Below, piece by piece: positions 49,910 through 58,845 of a DNA stretch of 64,000 bases (positions are counted from its first letter, which is position 1; each line of letters opens with the position of its first letter). Location of the stretch: positions 41,931-105,930 of the forward strand of contig NZ_JALBGV010000012.1 in NCBI RefSeq assembly GCF_023006505.1, written 5' to 3'. The notes under the pieces were generated by a model. That model was not told the DNA's origin, did no database searches, and worked only from the letters and a program-made list of their open reading frames with translations. Source of the stretch: Neorhizobium sp. SHOUNA12A (lineage in GTDB: Bacteria > Pseudomonadota > Alphaproteobacteria > Rhizobiales > Rhizobiaceae). The position numbers were made by a program, and so were the translations under genes.

Positions 49910-51193
49910 ATGTTCTATCAGTTCTACGAGATGAACCACGCCGCGATGGCTCCCGTCCGCGCCGCCGCGGATGCCATGCACTTCTTCTATTCCAATCCGC
50001 TCAATCCGTTTTCCCACACCACGATGGGCCGCACGCTGTCCGCCAGCCTTGAAGTCTTCGAGCGCGTCACGCGCCGTTACGGCAAGCCGGCCTTCGATCT
50101 CCCCTTCACGACTGTCGATGGTGAGACCGTCGCGGTAACGGAAGAGATCGTCTGGACCAAGCCTTTCTGCAATCTCCTGCATTTCCGCCGCGATCTGCCC
50201 ACCGGTCGTGCCCCGGATCAGAAGATCCTGATCGTTGCGCCGATGTCCGGCCACTATGCGACGCTGCTGCGCGGCACCGTGGAAGCGCTGCTGCCGAGCG
50301 CGGACGTCTACATCACGGACTGGATCGATGCCCGCATGGTGCCGATCACCGACGGCCGCTTCGATCTCGACGACTATATCGACTACATCATCGAGATGCT
50401 GCATGCGATCGGCCCCGGCGCCCATGTCATCGGGGTCTGTCAGCCTTCCGTCCCGGTGCTGGCTGCCGTGGCGGTGATGGAATCGCAGCGCGACCAGATG
50501 GTTCCGGCTTCGATGATCCTGATGGGCGGTCCGATCGACACCCGCATCAACCCGACCGCCGTCAACAAGCTTGCGGAAGAACATCCGATCGAATGGTTCC
50601 GCGATAACGTCATCATGAACGTGCCGTGGCCGCATACGGGTTTCATGCGCCGCGTCTATCCGGGCTTCCTGCAATTGTCCGGCTTCATGTCGATGAACCT
50701 TGACCGCCATGTCAGCGCCCACAAGGAATTTTTCCAGCACCTCGTCAAGAACGACGGCGAGTCTGCCGAGAAGCATCGCGAGTTCTACGACGAATATCTG
50801 GCGGTCATGGACCTCACCGAGGAATTCTACCTCCAGACGGTCGACACGGTCTTCATCAAGCATTCACTGCCGAAGGGCGAGATGATGCACCGGAATGTAC
50901 CGGTCGATACTAAGCTCATCCGTCAGGTGGCGCTTCTGACCGTCGAGGGCGAGAACGACGATATCTCCGGTCTCGGCCAGACCAATGCGGCGCAGACCAT
51001 CTGCCCCAATATCCCCGATGACATGCGCCTGCATTACATGCAGCCGGATGTCGGCCATTACGGCGTGTTCAACGGCTCGCGTTTCCGCCGCGAGATCGCG
51101 CCTCGCATCGTTGCCTTCACCCAGAAACATGCCAGGTCTGTGATCAAGAAGACTCCGGTCAAGCGGGTCATCAAGGGCGGCAAGGCCGGCTAA
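49910..51193 (+). CDS. phaZ: Intracellular polyhydroxybutyrate depolymerase
   Basis: Degrades stored poly-3-hydroxybutyrate. The 427-residue alpha/beta hydrolase has the start MFYQFYEMNHAAMAPVRAAA, the PhaZ-type nucleophile GVCQPSVP with Cys in place of Ser, and a C-terminal catalytic His in DVGHYGVFNG. ATG 49910 gives the family N-terminus; an upstream frame to 49799 is open but has no family support. A Lys-rich C-terminal tail (KKTPVKRVIKGGKAG) may bind granules or DNA. Monocistronic, set off by strong hairpins on both sides. Confidence 0.92.
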   Translation: MFYQFYEMNHAAMAPVRAAADAMHFFYSNPLNPFSHTTMGRTLSASLEVFERVTRRYGKPAFDLPFTTVDGETVAVTEEIVWTKPFCNLLHFRRDLPTGRAPDQKILIVAPMSGHYATLLRGTVEALLPSADVYITDWIDARMVPITDGRFDLDDYIDYIIEMLHAIGPGAHVIGVCQPSVPVLAAVAVMESQRDQMVPASMILMGGPIDTRINPTAVNKLAEEHPIEWFRDNVIMNVPWPHTGFMRRVYPGFLQLSGFMSMNLDRHVSAHKEFFQHLVKNDGESAEKHREFYDEYLAVMDLTEEFYLQTVDTVFIKHSLPKGEMMHRNVPVDTKLIRQVALLTVEGENDDISGLGQTNAAQTICPNIPDDMRLHYMQPDVGHYGVFNGSRFRREIAPRIVAFTQKHARSVIKKTPVKRVIKGGKAG

Positions 51194-51246
51194 GTCCGGT
51201 CGCGTCTTCGAATTCTGGTTTATATTTCAGCATCTTCTTGAATTTA

Positions 51247-51274
51247 ATGATCCGTCTTCTTGAAGGCGGATCAT
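51247..51274. terminator. Strong hairpin downstream of phaZ
   Basis: ATGATCCG-T-CTTC / GAAG-G-CGGATCAT with a TT loop, 53 bases after the stop. No T-run; a stabiliser or Rho-assisted terminator is possible. Confidence 0.5.
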
Positions 51275-51341
51275 GGGCTCACCAAATCGAATTCAGTCGG
51301 GCTGGCATGTGGCCACCCGCTGAAACATCAGGGTGTGACCA

Positions 51342-51764
51342 ATGAACCAGTCAGCATTGATTCGTCCGGAGTGGACGCCGGCTACCATCGCGCTCATGGT
51401 GCTCGGTTTCGTCGTTTTCTGGCCGCTCGGCCTTGCCATGCTCGCCTACATTCTGTTCGGGGAGAGGCTCCGCGGCTTCAAGCGTGATGCCAACCACCGC
51501 GCCGACCGGATGTTCGCCGGCTGCCGTCGGGCGAAATCCCGCTACAACACGCATTTCACCACCGGCAACGTTGCCTTTGACGACTGGCGCAAGACCGAGA
51601 TCGACCGGATCGAGGAAGAGCGCCGCAAGCTGGATGAGATGCGCGAAGAATTCGACAACTATGTCCGCGAGCTTCGCCGCGCCAAGGACCAGGAAGAATT
51701 CGACCGCTTCATGCGCGAGCGGCAGAACCGTTCCTCCGGTCAAAACCCGGTTGTCGATCTCTGA
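51342..51764 (+). CDS. DUF2852 membrane-anchored protein
   Basis: A 140-residue protein with one N-terminal membrane helix (IALMVLGFVVFWPLGLAMLAYILFG) and a charged, probably coiled-coil C-terminus (KTEIDRIEEERRKLDEMREE). DUF2852 is common in alphaproteobacteria, and its role is unknown. A parS-like site begins 10 bases after the stop, then a terminator. Confidence 0.87.
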   Translation: MNQSALIRPEWTPATIALMVLGFVVFWPLGLAMLAYILFGERLRGFKRDANHRADRMFAGCRRAKSRYNTHFTTGNVAFDDWRKTEIDRIEEERRKLDEMREEFDNYVRELRRAKDQEEFDRFMRERQNRSSGQNPVVDL

Positions 51765-51773
51765 TCCTCCCAG

Positions 51774-51789
51774 GGATTCACGTGAAACG
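51774..51789. other. parS: parS-like site behind the DUF2852 gene
   Basis: GGATTCACGTGAAACG, 13 of 16 matches with the full core TTCACGTGAAAC, 14.3 kb from the candidate origin. Confidence 0.7.
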
Positions 51790-51797
51790 TGATGGGG

Positions 51798-51827
51798 AGC
51801 CGGCGTCGTTTAGACGCCGGCTTTCTT
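51798..51827 (+). terminator. Terminator of the DUF2852 gene
   Basis: A perfect ten-base stem AGCCGGCGTC / GACGCCGGCT with loop GTTTA, followed by TTCTT. Confidence 0.9.
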
Positions 51828-51855
51828 ATGGAAAGGAATCGGCTAGAAAGGGTCC

Positions 51856-52617
51856 ATGTTCGCGCTTCTGAAAAAGCCAGTCCGCTCCAAGCCGAAACCG
51901 CTCGAAACGGTGAAGCGGACCCTTGATGTCGGTGATCGGGCGATGCCGCTGACGATCAGGGAAAACCGCCGCGCCACCCGCATCACGCTCAGGATCGAAC
52001 CCGGCGGCCGCGCGCTCAACCTTACGGTGCCAGCGGGTCTGCTGAAGCGCGAGATCGACGATTTCCTCGACCGTCACCAGGGCTGGCTCCTCACCAAGCT
52101 CGCCAAATTTTCGGCCGATAACCCGATCCGATCAGGCGGCCGCATCGCCTTTCGCGGCGTGCCCCATCGGATCGAACATACCGGCACGCTGCGCGGCCTC
52201 ACCGAAGCGGTGCTGGTCGATGGCGAACCGGTGCTGCGGGTCAGCGGCCTCGAGGATCACATGGGCCGGCGGCTCTCCGCCTTCTTCAAGAAGGAAGCGC
52301 GCAAGGATCTCGAAGTGCTGGTCGCCCGCCACGCCGCCGGCATCCGCAAACCGGTCAAATCGGTCTCCATGAAGGACACCCGCAGCCGTTGGGGCTCCTG
52401 TTCCTGGGACGGAAACCTCAGTTTTTCCTGGCGCATCGTCATGGCCCCGCCTCTCGTCATCGATTATCTCGCCGCCCATGAAGTGGCGCACCTGAAGGAG
52501 ATGAACCACGGCCCGAAATTCTGGGCGCTGTGCCGAGAGCTCTGCCCGCGCATGGAAGAGGCCCGAAAATGGCTGAAACAGCATGGGTCCCAACTACATG
52601 CGATTGATTTCGAGTGA
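51856..52617 (+). CDS. SprT/YgjP-like zinc metallopeptidase (DUF45)
   Basis: A 253-residue protein of the YgjP/M48-related group. The zinc motif HEVAHLKEMNHGPKFW (near residue 211) is HExxH with a third His downstream. Upstream blocks TRSRWGSCSWDGNLSFSWR and the basic N-terminal beta region fit DUF45. Substrates are unknown. ATG 51856 is the only early start. No signal peptide; probably cytosolic. Confidence 0.88.
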   Translation: MFALLKKPVRSKPKPLETVKRTLDVGDRAMPLTIRENRRATRITLRIEPGGRALNLTVPAGLLKREIDDFLDRHQGWLLTKLAKFSADNPIRSGGRIAFRGVPHRIEHTGTLRGLTEAVLVDGEPVLRVSGLEDHMGRRLSAFFKKEARKDLEVLVARHAAGIRKPVKSVSMKDTRSRWGSCSWDGNLSFSWRIVMAPPLVIDYLAAHEVAHLKEMNHGPKFWALCRELCPRMEEARKWLKQHGSQLHAIDFE

Positions 52618-52660
52618 CGAAGAAGGAAGCGCGAAAGGCGGTCGGCAGCGGCGGACGTGG

Positions 52661-52838
52661 CACCCCCCTCTGCCCTGCCGGGCATCTCCCCCTCAAGGGG
52701 GAGATTGGCTGGGAGCCTGCTCACAGTCCTCCATTGAGCGTCATATTTTTCGCGGCGGCGTTTTGGAGGCGGGGAGCGTGCCGCTTGTGATCTCCCCACC
52801 TGAGGGGGGAGATGCCCGGCAGGGCAGAGGGGGGGTGC
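52661..52838. repeat. Inverted-repeat (MITE/REP-like) intergenic element
   Basis: An arm of about 45 bases at 52661-52707 (CACCCCCCTCTGCCCTGCC...) is repeated inverted at 52788-52838 with only a few differences, mostly in run lengths. Each arm ends in its own small palindrome (ATCTCCCCC / GGGGGAGAT). The 80-base centre has no clear feature. It is unlike the 11387-11533 element in sequence but like it in design. From memory, such arms recur in rhizobial genomes. Confidence 0.85.
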
Positions 52839-53319
52839 TTAGGCAAATCAGTCACTTGGGAAACAAAAGCATAAAAATACACCCTCGCTCATCCCCACCC
52901 CTCGACCCCGTGCCTACAATCCACCCGTCCCGTTTCGGCTACACCGGCCCGCATGACCGGCGAGACGGGACCGGTGCCTTGATGATCTGCCGTCATGCAG
53001 GTGGGTCGCCAGGGGCTGCGCAGAAAATGGTCTCCCTCTCGCTCTGAGGCGGGGCGTGCGTGTGTCGCACACAACCCGGTATGGCATTCCGCAAGGACGC
53101 AAGACCATACCGCCGCAGAGGGACCGGAGTTGCGCGGAAAAACACACCGAACGGGGCACGTCGCGTGTCATTATTAAATTTCAATTCGAGGCACACGACG
53201 TGTCCCGGCCGATCCTCGGGGAGAACCCGAAGACGAAAATAACCAGGATCGCCAAGGGGTCACTCCGTCTGCTATGATTTGCCTCGACTCCGGCGGAATT
53301 TCATGCCACTCCGCACCTC
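52839..53319. other. Structured non-coding stretch before trpF
   Basis: No supported gene. It has a CGGTATGG / CCATACCG pair (53079-53114) and a longer imperfect inverted pair, CGGGGCACGTCGCGTGTC at 53152-53169 against a 15-of-18 complement at about 53193-53210. Open frames here have no ribosome site or protein-like composition. It probably includes the trpF promoter, but no element is convincing. Confidence 0.5.
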
Positions 53320-53976
53320 ATGAAACCTGATATCAAGATTTGCGGGTTGAAAACCCCCGAGGCTGTTGATCGCGCCGTGGCGCGGGGCGCCTCGCATATC
53401 GGCTTCATCTTTTTCGCCAAGAGCCCGCGTTATGTGGAACCGGACCTGGCCGGAGACCTCGCCGATCGAGTCCGCGGGCGGGTGAAGCTCGTCGCGGTGA
53501 CCGTTAATGCCGACGACGAGGAACTCGACGACATCGTCTCGATGGTGCGGCCGGACATCCTGCAACTGCATGGCAATGAGAGCCCGGAACGGGTTCTGCA
53601 GGTAAAAGCGCTTTTCGGTCTGCCGGTCATGAAGGCATTTTCCGTGAAGGAAGCTGGCGATCTCGACCGGATCGATCCTTATATCGGCGTTGCCGATCGC
53701 TTTCTTTTCGATGCCAAAGCGCCCGCCGGATCCGAATTGCCGGGTGGCAACGGCATTTCCTTCGACTGGAGCCTGATGGCTTCCCTTGACGAGGGCGTGG
53801 ATTACATGCTTTCGGGAGGATTGAACAAGGATAATGCCGTTATTGCCCTCAAATCGACGCGGGCAAGCGGTATCGACTTATCGTCCGGCGTGGAAAGCGC
53901 GCCGGGCATCAAGGACCTTGGAATGATCGATGCCTTTTTCGATGCCGTCGCAGAGGCGGGTCGAAAGGGCGCGTGA
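53320..53976 (+). CDS. trpF: Phosphoribosylanthranilate isomerase
   Basis: Third step of tryptophan synthesis from anthranilate. The 218-residue TIM barrel has the catalytic Cys in KICGLKTPEA at residue 7 and the catalytic Asp in FLFDAK near residue 130. First gene of a trpF-trpB-trpA-accD-folC run; ATG 53320 has no strong Shine-Dalgarno. Confidence 0.96.
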   Translation: MKPDIKICGLKTPEAVDRAVARGASHIGFIFFAKSPRYVEPDLAGDLADRVRGRVKLVAVTVNADDEELDDIVSMVRPDILQLHGNESPERVLQVKALFGLPVMKAFSVKEAGDLDRIDPYIGVADRFLFDAKAPAGSELPGGNGISFDWSLMASLDEGVDYMLSGGLNKDNAVIALKSTRASGIDLSSGVESAPGIKDLGMIDAFFDAVAEAGRKGA

Positions 53977-53987
53977 GGGAGTAGAGA

Positions 53988-55208
53988 GTGAACGAGACGC
54001 CACAACCCAATTCGTTCCGTGCCGGCCCCGACGAGGATGGCCGTTTCGGTATTTTCGGCGGGCGCTTTGTCGCCGAAACGCTGATGCCGCTGATCCTGGA
54101 TCTCCAGGGCGAATGGGAAAAGGCGAAGAACGATCCCTCCTTCCAGAAGGAACTGGCTGATCTCGGCGCCCATTACATCGGCCGTCCGAGCCCGCTTTAT
54201 TTCGCCGAGCGTCTGACCGAACATCTCGGCGGCGCCAAGATCTATTTCAAGCGCGAAGAGCTGAACCATACCGGTTCGCACAAGATCAACAACTGCATTG
54301 GCCAGATCCTGCTCGCCAAGCGCATGGGCAAGACCCGAATCATCGCCGAGACCGGCGCCGGCCAGCATGGCGTCGCGTCGGCGACCGTTGCCGCCCGCTT
54401 CGGTTTCCCTTGCGTCGTCTACATGGGTGCGACCGACGTTCAGCGCCAGGCGCCGAACGTTTTCCGCATGAAGCTTCTCGGTGCTGAAGTCCGCCCGGTG
54501 ACCGCCGGTCACGGCACGCTGAAGGACGCCATGAACGAGGCGTTGCGTGACTGGGTCACCAATGTCGACGACACCTATTACCTGATCGGCACCGCCGCCG
54601 GCCCGCATCCCTATCCGGAAATGGTCCGCGACTTCCAGTCGGTGATCGGCACCGAAGCCCGCGCCCAGTTGCTGGAAGCCGAAGGCAGGCTGCCGGATGT
54701 CGTCATCGCCGCCGTTGGCGGCGGTTCGAACGCGATCGGCATCTTCCATCCGTTCCTGGACGACAAAAGCGTCCGGATCGTCGGCGTCGAAGCTGGCGGC
54801 CGTGGCCTCCAGGGCGTCGATCATTGCGCCTCGATCACTGCCGGATCGCCGGGCGTCCTGCATGGCAACCGTACCTATCTGCTGCAGGATGGCGACGGCC
54901 AGATCCTCGAAGGCCATTCGATTTCGGCCGGCCTCGATTACCCGGGCATCGGTCCGGAGCATAGCTGGCTGCATTCCATCGGGCGCGCCGAATACGTGCC
55001 GATCATGGATGACGAAGCGCTCGACGCTTTCCAGATGCTGACCCGTCTCGAAGGCATCATCCCGGCGCTGGAGCCGAGCCATGCGCTCGCCGAAGTGATC
55101 AAGCGCGCCCCGAAGATGGGCAAGGACGAAATCATCCTGATGAATCTGTCGGGCCGTGGAGACAAGGACATCTTCACCGTCGGCAAGATTCTCGGCATGG
55201 AGCTTTGA
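53988..55208 (+). CDS. trpB: Tryptophan synthase beta chain
   Basis: Condenses indole and serine with PLP. The 406-residue product has the PLP lysine in [19 protein letters not shown] and the phosphate-binding [12 protein letters not shown] 53988 follows GGGAGTAGAG, 11 bases after trpF. TrpA begins one base after its stop, as fits an alpha2-beta2 complex. Confidence 0.97.
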   Translation: MNETPQPNSFRAGPDEDGRFGIFGGRFVAETLMPLILDLQGEWEKAKNDPSFQKELADLGAHYIGRPSPLYFAERLTEHLGGAKIYFKREELNHTGSHKINNCIGQILLAKRMGKTRIIAETGAGQHGVASATVAARFGFPCVVYMGATDVQRQAPNVFRMKLLGAEVRPVTAGHGTLKDAMNEALRDWVTNVDDTYYLIGTAAGPHPYPEMVRDFQSVIGTEARAQLLEAEGRLPDVVIAAVGGGSNAIGIFHPFLDDKSVRIVGVEAGGRGLQGVDHCASITAGSPGVLHGNRTYLLQDGDGQILEGHSISAGLDYPGIGPEHSWLHSIGRAEYVPIMDDEALDAFQMLTRLEGIIPALEPSHALAEVIKRAPKMGKDEIILMNLSGRGDKDIFTVGKILGMEL

Positions 55209-55209
55209 T

Positions 55210-56049
55210 ATGACCGCTCGTATGGACAAACGTTTCGCGGCCCTGAAGGCCGAGGGTCGCCCCGCGCTGATCACCTATATCATGGGCGGCGATCCGGATT
55301 TCGAAACCTCGCTCGGCATCATGAAGGCATTGCCTGATGCCGGTGCCGATCTGATCGAGCTCGGCATGCCGTTTTCCGATCCGATGGCCGATGGCCCGGC
55401 GGTCCAGATGGCCGGTCAGCGCGCCCTGAAGGGCGGTCAGACGCTCGCAAAGACGCTCAAGCTTGCGGCCAGTTTCCGCGAAACCGATACCGAAACGCCG
55501 ATCGTGATGATGGGTTACTACAACCCGATCTATGTCTACGGCGTCGAGAGATTCCTCGATGACGTGATTGCGTCGGGCATCGACGGCCTGATCGTCGTCG
55601 ATCTGCCGCCGGAAATGGATGACGAGCTTTGCATCCCGGCACTGGCCAAGGGCGTCAACTTCATCCGCCTCGCCACCCCGACCACCGACGACAAGCGCCT
55701 TCCGGCCGTTCTCAAGAACACGTCGGGTTTCGTCTATTACGTCTCGATGAACGGCATTACCGGATCGGCCCTTCCGGATCCGTCGCTGATCGGCGGAGCC
55801 GTCAAGCGCATCAAGGGCCACACGGCTCTGCCGGTCTGCGTCGGTTTCGGCGTCAAGACCGCGGATCACGCCAAGGCAATCGGCGCTGCGGCGGATGGCG
55901 TCGTTGTCGGCTCGGCAATCGTCAGCCAGATCGCCGGAAGCCTCACCAAGGATGGCAAGGCTGGTCCGGATACCGTCGCTGCGGTCGCAACCCTGGTTCG
56001 CGGTCTTGCAACCGGCGTGCGCGCTGCCCGCCTTGTTGCCGCCGAATAG
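55210..56049 (+). CDS. trpA: Tryptophan synthase alpha chain
   Basis: Cleaves indole-glycerol phosphate to indole. The 279-residue TIM barrel has the catalytic Glu and Asp in [16 protein letters not shown] and GVGFGVKT-like [16 protein letters not shown] 55210 follows the trpB stop by one base; upstream in-frame codons overlap trpB and are rejected. Confidence 0.97.
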   Translation: MTARMDKRFAALKAEGRPALITYIMGGDPDFETSLGIMKALPDAGADLIELGMPFSDPMADGPAVQMAGQRALKGGQTLAKTLKLAASFRETDTETPIVMMGYYNPIYVYGVERFLDDVIASGIDGLIVVDLPPEMDDELCIPALAKGVNFIRLATPTTDDKRLPAVLKNTSGFVYYVSMNGITGSALPDPSLIGGAVKRIKGHTALPVCVGFGVKTADHAKAIGAAADGVVVGSAIVSQIAGSLTKDGKAGPDTVAAVATLVRGLATGVRAARLVAAE

Positions 56050-56088
56050 TTTCCCACATTAGGCTTCAGTTAATCGGGAGTACGCCAA

Positions 56089-56985
56089 GTGAACTGGATC
56101 ACCAATTACGTCCGGCCGCGCATCAACTCCATGCTCGGTCGTCCCAACCGGGACGTTCCGGAAAATCTCTGGATCAAGTGCCCGGAAACCGGCGAGATGG
56201 TCTTTCATAAGGACCTGGAAGAGAACAAGTGGGTCATCCCCGCTTCCGGCTTCCACATGAAGATGCCGGCCAAGGCCCGCCTCGTCGATCTTTTCGATGG
56301 CGGTGTCTTCGAAGCGTTGCCGCAGCCGAAGGTCGCCCAGGATCCGCTGAAATTCCGCGATTCCAAGCGTTATGCCGATCGCCTGAAGGATAGTCGCGTC
56401 AAGACCGAGCAGGAAGACACGATTCTCGCCGGCCTCGGCGAGGTCCAGGGCCTGAAGCTGGTCGCCGTCGTGCATGAATTCAACTTTATCGGCGGTTCGC
56501 TCGGCATGGCGGCTGGTGAGGCGATCGTCCGGGCTTGCGAACGGGCGCTCACCGAAAAATGCCCGCTGGTGATCTTCCCGGCCTCCGGCGGCGCTCGCAT
56601 GCAGGAAGGCATCCTGTCGCTGATGCAGCTTCCGCGCACCACGGTTGCGGTCGACATGCTGAAGGAAGCAGGCCTGCCTTATATCGTCGTGCTCACCAAC
56701 CCGACGACCGGCGGTGTCACCGCCTCCTACGCCATGCTGGGTGATGTCCATATTGCCGAGCCCGGCGCCGAAATCGGCTTTGCCGGCAAGCGCGTCATCG
56801 AACAGACGCTGCGCGAAAAGCTGCCTGAAGGCTTCCAGACGTCGGAATACCTGCTGGAGCATGGCATGGTCGATATGGTGGTAAAGCGCCACGAGATTCC
56901 ATCGACACTGGCCAAGATCCTGAAGATGCTGACGAAACAGCCTGTTCAGGAAGTGCTTCCGGCGCCCATCGCGCTCAGCGCCTGA
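56089..56985 (+). CDS. accD: Acetyl-CoA carboxylase carboxyltransferase subunit beta, without zinc-ribbon cysteines
   Basis: With AccA forms the carboxyltransferase that makes malonyl-CoA. The 298-residue product has the crotonase-like core ([47 protein letters not shown]). The N-terminal zinc ribbon, four Cys in E. coli AccD, here reads [18 protein letters not shown] and [11 protein letters not shown]: only one of the four Cys remains. The fold must be held without zinc, as in other rhizobia as far as I recall. Start GTG 56089, 39 bases after trpA. Confidence 0.95.
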   Translation: MNWITNYVRPRINSMLGRPNRDVPENLWIKCPETGEMVFHKDLEENKWVIPASGFHMKMPAKARLVDLFDGGVFEALPQPKVAQDPLKFRDSKRYADRLKDSRVKTEQEDTILAGLGEVQGLKLVAVVHEFNFIGGSLGMAAGEAIVRACERALTEKCPLVIFPASGGARMQEGILSLMQLPRTTVAVDMLKEAGLPYIVVLTNPTTGGVTASYAMLGDVHIAEPGAEIGFAGKRVIEQTLREKLPEGFQTSEYLLEHGMVDMVVKRHEIPSTLAKILKMLTKQPVQEVLPAPIALSA

Positions 56986-57018
56986 CCGAGAGAGAGCATC
57001 GAGAGCCGGAGCGGCGGG

Positions 57019-58371
57019 ATGACCACCATGAACGAGCCCGTTGTGAGCGAGGCCGAGCGGGAAATTGAACGACTGATGACCCTTCATCCGAAGGGTTTCG
57101 ATCTTTCGCTCGACAGGATCACCCGCCTGCTCGAGATACTCGGCAATCCGCACAGGAAGCTGCCGCGCGTCATCCATGTGGCCGGCACCAATGGCAAGGG
57201 CTCCGTGACCGCCTTCTGCCGTGCCCTGCTCGAGGCAGGCGGTTACGCCACGCATGTCCACACGTCCCCGCATCTCGTCAACTGGCATGAACGCTATCGG
57301 ATCGGCGTCAAGGGCGGCCGCAGCCGGATCGTCGGCGACGAGATGCTGGCGGATGCGTTACGACGCATCGCGGCGGCCAATAACGGCCAGATGATTACCG
57401 TCTTCGAGATCCTCACAGCGGCGACTTTCCTCCTGTTCTCCGAACAGCCTGGCGATGCGGTGATCCTCGAAGTCGGCCTCGGCGGTCGTTTCGATGCCAC
57501 CAATGTCATTTCAGATCCTGCGGTTTCGGTCATCATGCCGATCTCGCTCGACCACCAGGCCTATCTCGGCGACCGCGTCGAACTGATTGCCGCCGAAAAG
57601 GCCGGGATCATGAAGCGCGGCCGTCCCGTCGTCATCGGCCATCAGGAATTTGAAGCGGCCCGCGACGTGCTGATCTCGACCGCCGAGCGGCTCGGCTGTC
57701 CGACCGCCGTCTACGGCCAGGAATTTTCGGCCCATGAGGAATTCGGCCGGCTGATCTACCAGGATGAGTTCGGTCTTGCCGACCTGCCTTTGCCACGCCT
57801 GCCGGGGCGTCACCAATACGCCAATGCCGCCGCCGCCATCCGCGCCGTCAAGGCTGCCGGCTTCACGGTCACCGAAGCGATGATGGAAAAGGCGATGGCG
57901 ACCGTCGAATGGCCGGCCCGCCTCCAGAAGCTGACCGAAGGCAAACTGCTGCAATATGCGCCCGAAGGCTCCGAAATCTGGCTGGATGGCGGGCACAATC
58001 CCGGCGCCGGCGAGGTGATCGCCGAGGCGATGGCATCCTTCGAGGAACGCCAGGCCCGGCCGCTTTATATCATTGCCGGCATGATCAACACCAAGGACCC
58101 GATCGGCTATTTCCGTGCCTTTGCCGATATCGCCGAACACGTCTTCACCGTGCGCATCCGCGGCAGCGAATCGGGTCTCGACCCGGTGGTTCTAGCCCAT
58201 GCCGCCTTCGATGCGGGCTTGGTGGCCGAGCCCGCCGGCTCCACGGCCGAGGCGTTGCAGGAAATCGCCCGCCGCCAGGTGCCGGGCGCTCCGCCGCCGC
58301 GCATCCTGATCGGCGGTTCGCTTTATTTCGCCGGCAACGTACTTGCCGACAACGGCACCCCGCCGACCTGA
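57019..58371 (+). CDS. folC: Bifunctional folylpolyglutamate / dihydrofolate synthase
   Basis: Adds glutamate to dihydropteroate or folates with ATP. The 450-residue Mur-ligase-like protein has the P-loop VAGTNGKGSVTAF near residue 53, TSPHLVNWHERYRI, and LEVGLGGRFDATN. ATG 57019 or ATG 57028 are both possible starts. It is downstream of accD by 33 bases, and a bidirectional terminator follows. Confidence 0.96.
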   Translation: MTTMNEPVVSEAEREIERLMTLHPKGFDLSLDRITRLLEILGNPHRKLPRVIHVAGTNGKGSVTAFCRALLEAGGYATHVHTSPHLVNWHERYRIGVKGGRSRIVGDEMLADALRRIAAANNGQMITVFEILTAATFLLFSEQPGDAVILEVGLGGRFDATNVISDPAVSVIMPISLDHQAYLGDRVELIAAEKAGIMKRGRPVVIGHQEFEAARDVLISTAERLGCPTAVYGQEFSAHEEFGRLIYQDEFGLADLPLPRLPGRHQYANAAAAIRAVKAAGFTVTEAMMEKAMATVEWPARLQKLTEGKLLQYAPEGSEIWLDGGHNPGAGEVIAEAMASFEERQARPLYIIAGMINTKDPIGYFRAFADIAEHVFTVRIRGSESGLDPVVLAHAAFDAGLVAEPAGSTAEALQEIARRQVPGAPPPRILIGGSLYFAGNVLADNGTPPT

Positions 58372-58394
58372 CCGGGAAGGGCGCGACCGACATA

Positions 58395-58431
58395 GAAAAA
58401 GCCCGGCTGCAGGGATCAGCCGGGCTTTTTT
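58395..58431. terminator. Bidirectional terminator between folC and trxA
   Basis: AAAAAGCCCGGCTG / CAGCCGGGCTTTTT with a short loop and flanking A and T runs, between convergent genes. Confidence 0.93.
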
Positions 58432-58452
58432 ATGCGGGCATGCGACTGGAAG

Positions 58453-58773
58453 TTAGGCGGCGCTGGAAATCCAGGCCGAAAGGGCGGTCTTCGGAGCGGC
58501 GCCAACCTTGATGTCGGCCACTTCGCCACCCTTGAACATGGCAAGCGTCGGGATCGAACGCACGCCGAACTGGGCAGCCAGTTCAGGATTTTCGTCGATA
58601 TTCAGCTTGACGACCTTCACCTTGCCGGCGAGCTCGTTCGAAATTTCTTCGAGGCTCGGACCGATCATTTTGCAGGGGCCGCACCATTCAGCCCAGAAAT
58701 CCACGATCACCGGCTCGGCTGCATCGAGGACTTCGGCCTGAAAGTTGCTGTTATCGACTTTAACGGTAGCCAT
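58453..58773 (-). CDS. trxA: Thioredoxin
   Basis: A cytosolic disulfide reductase of 106 residues with [10 protein letters not shown]. The cis-Pro is in [13 protein letters not shown] 58773 follows GAAGGAGAGCC; a start five codons earlier is rejected because it would overlap the ribosome site. It is downstream of addA on the same strand, as in many rhizobia. Confidence 0.97.
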   Translation of the reverse strand: MATVKVDNSNFQAEVLDAAEPVIVDFWAEWCGPCKMIGPSLEEISNELAGKVKVVKLNIDENPELAAQFGVRSIPTLAMFKGGEVADIKVGAAPKTALSAWISSAA

Positions 58774-58845
58774 AGGGCTCTCCTTCACGATTCTCTGTTG
58801 GTGTAAATGTGAGCTTCCCGCTCAAAGTTTTCAATGGCCGCTATC

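Noticed and set aside
52914..53277. Overlapping short open frames before trpF
   Set aside because: No ribosome sites, several frames open at once, and compositions do not resemble proteins; treated as non-coding.
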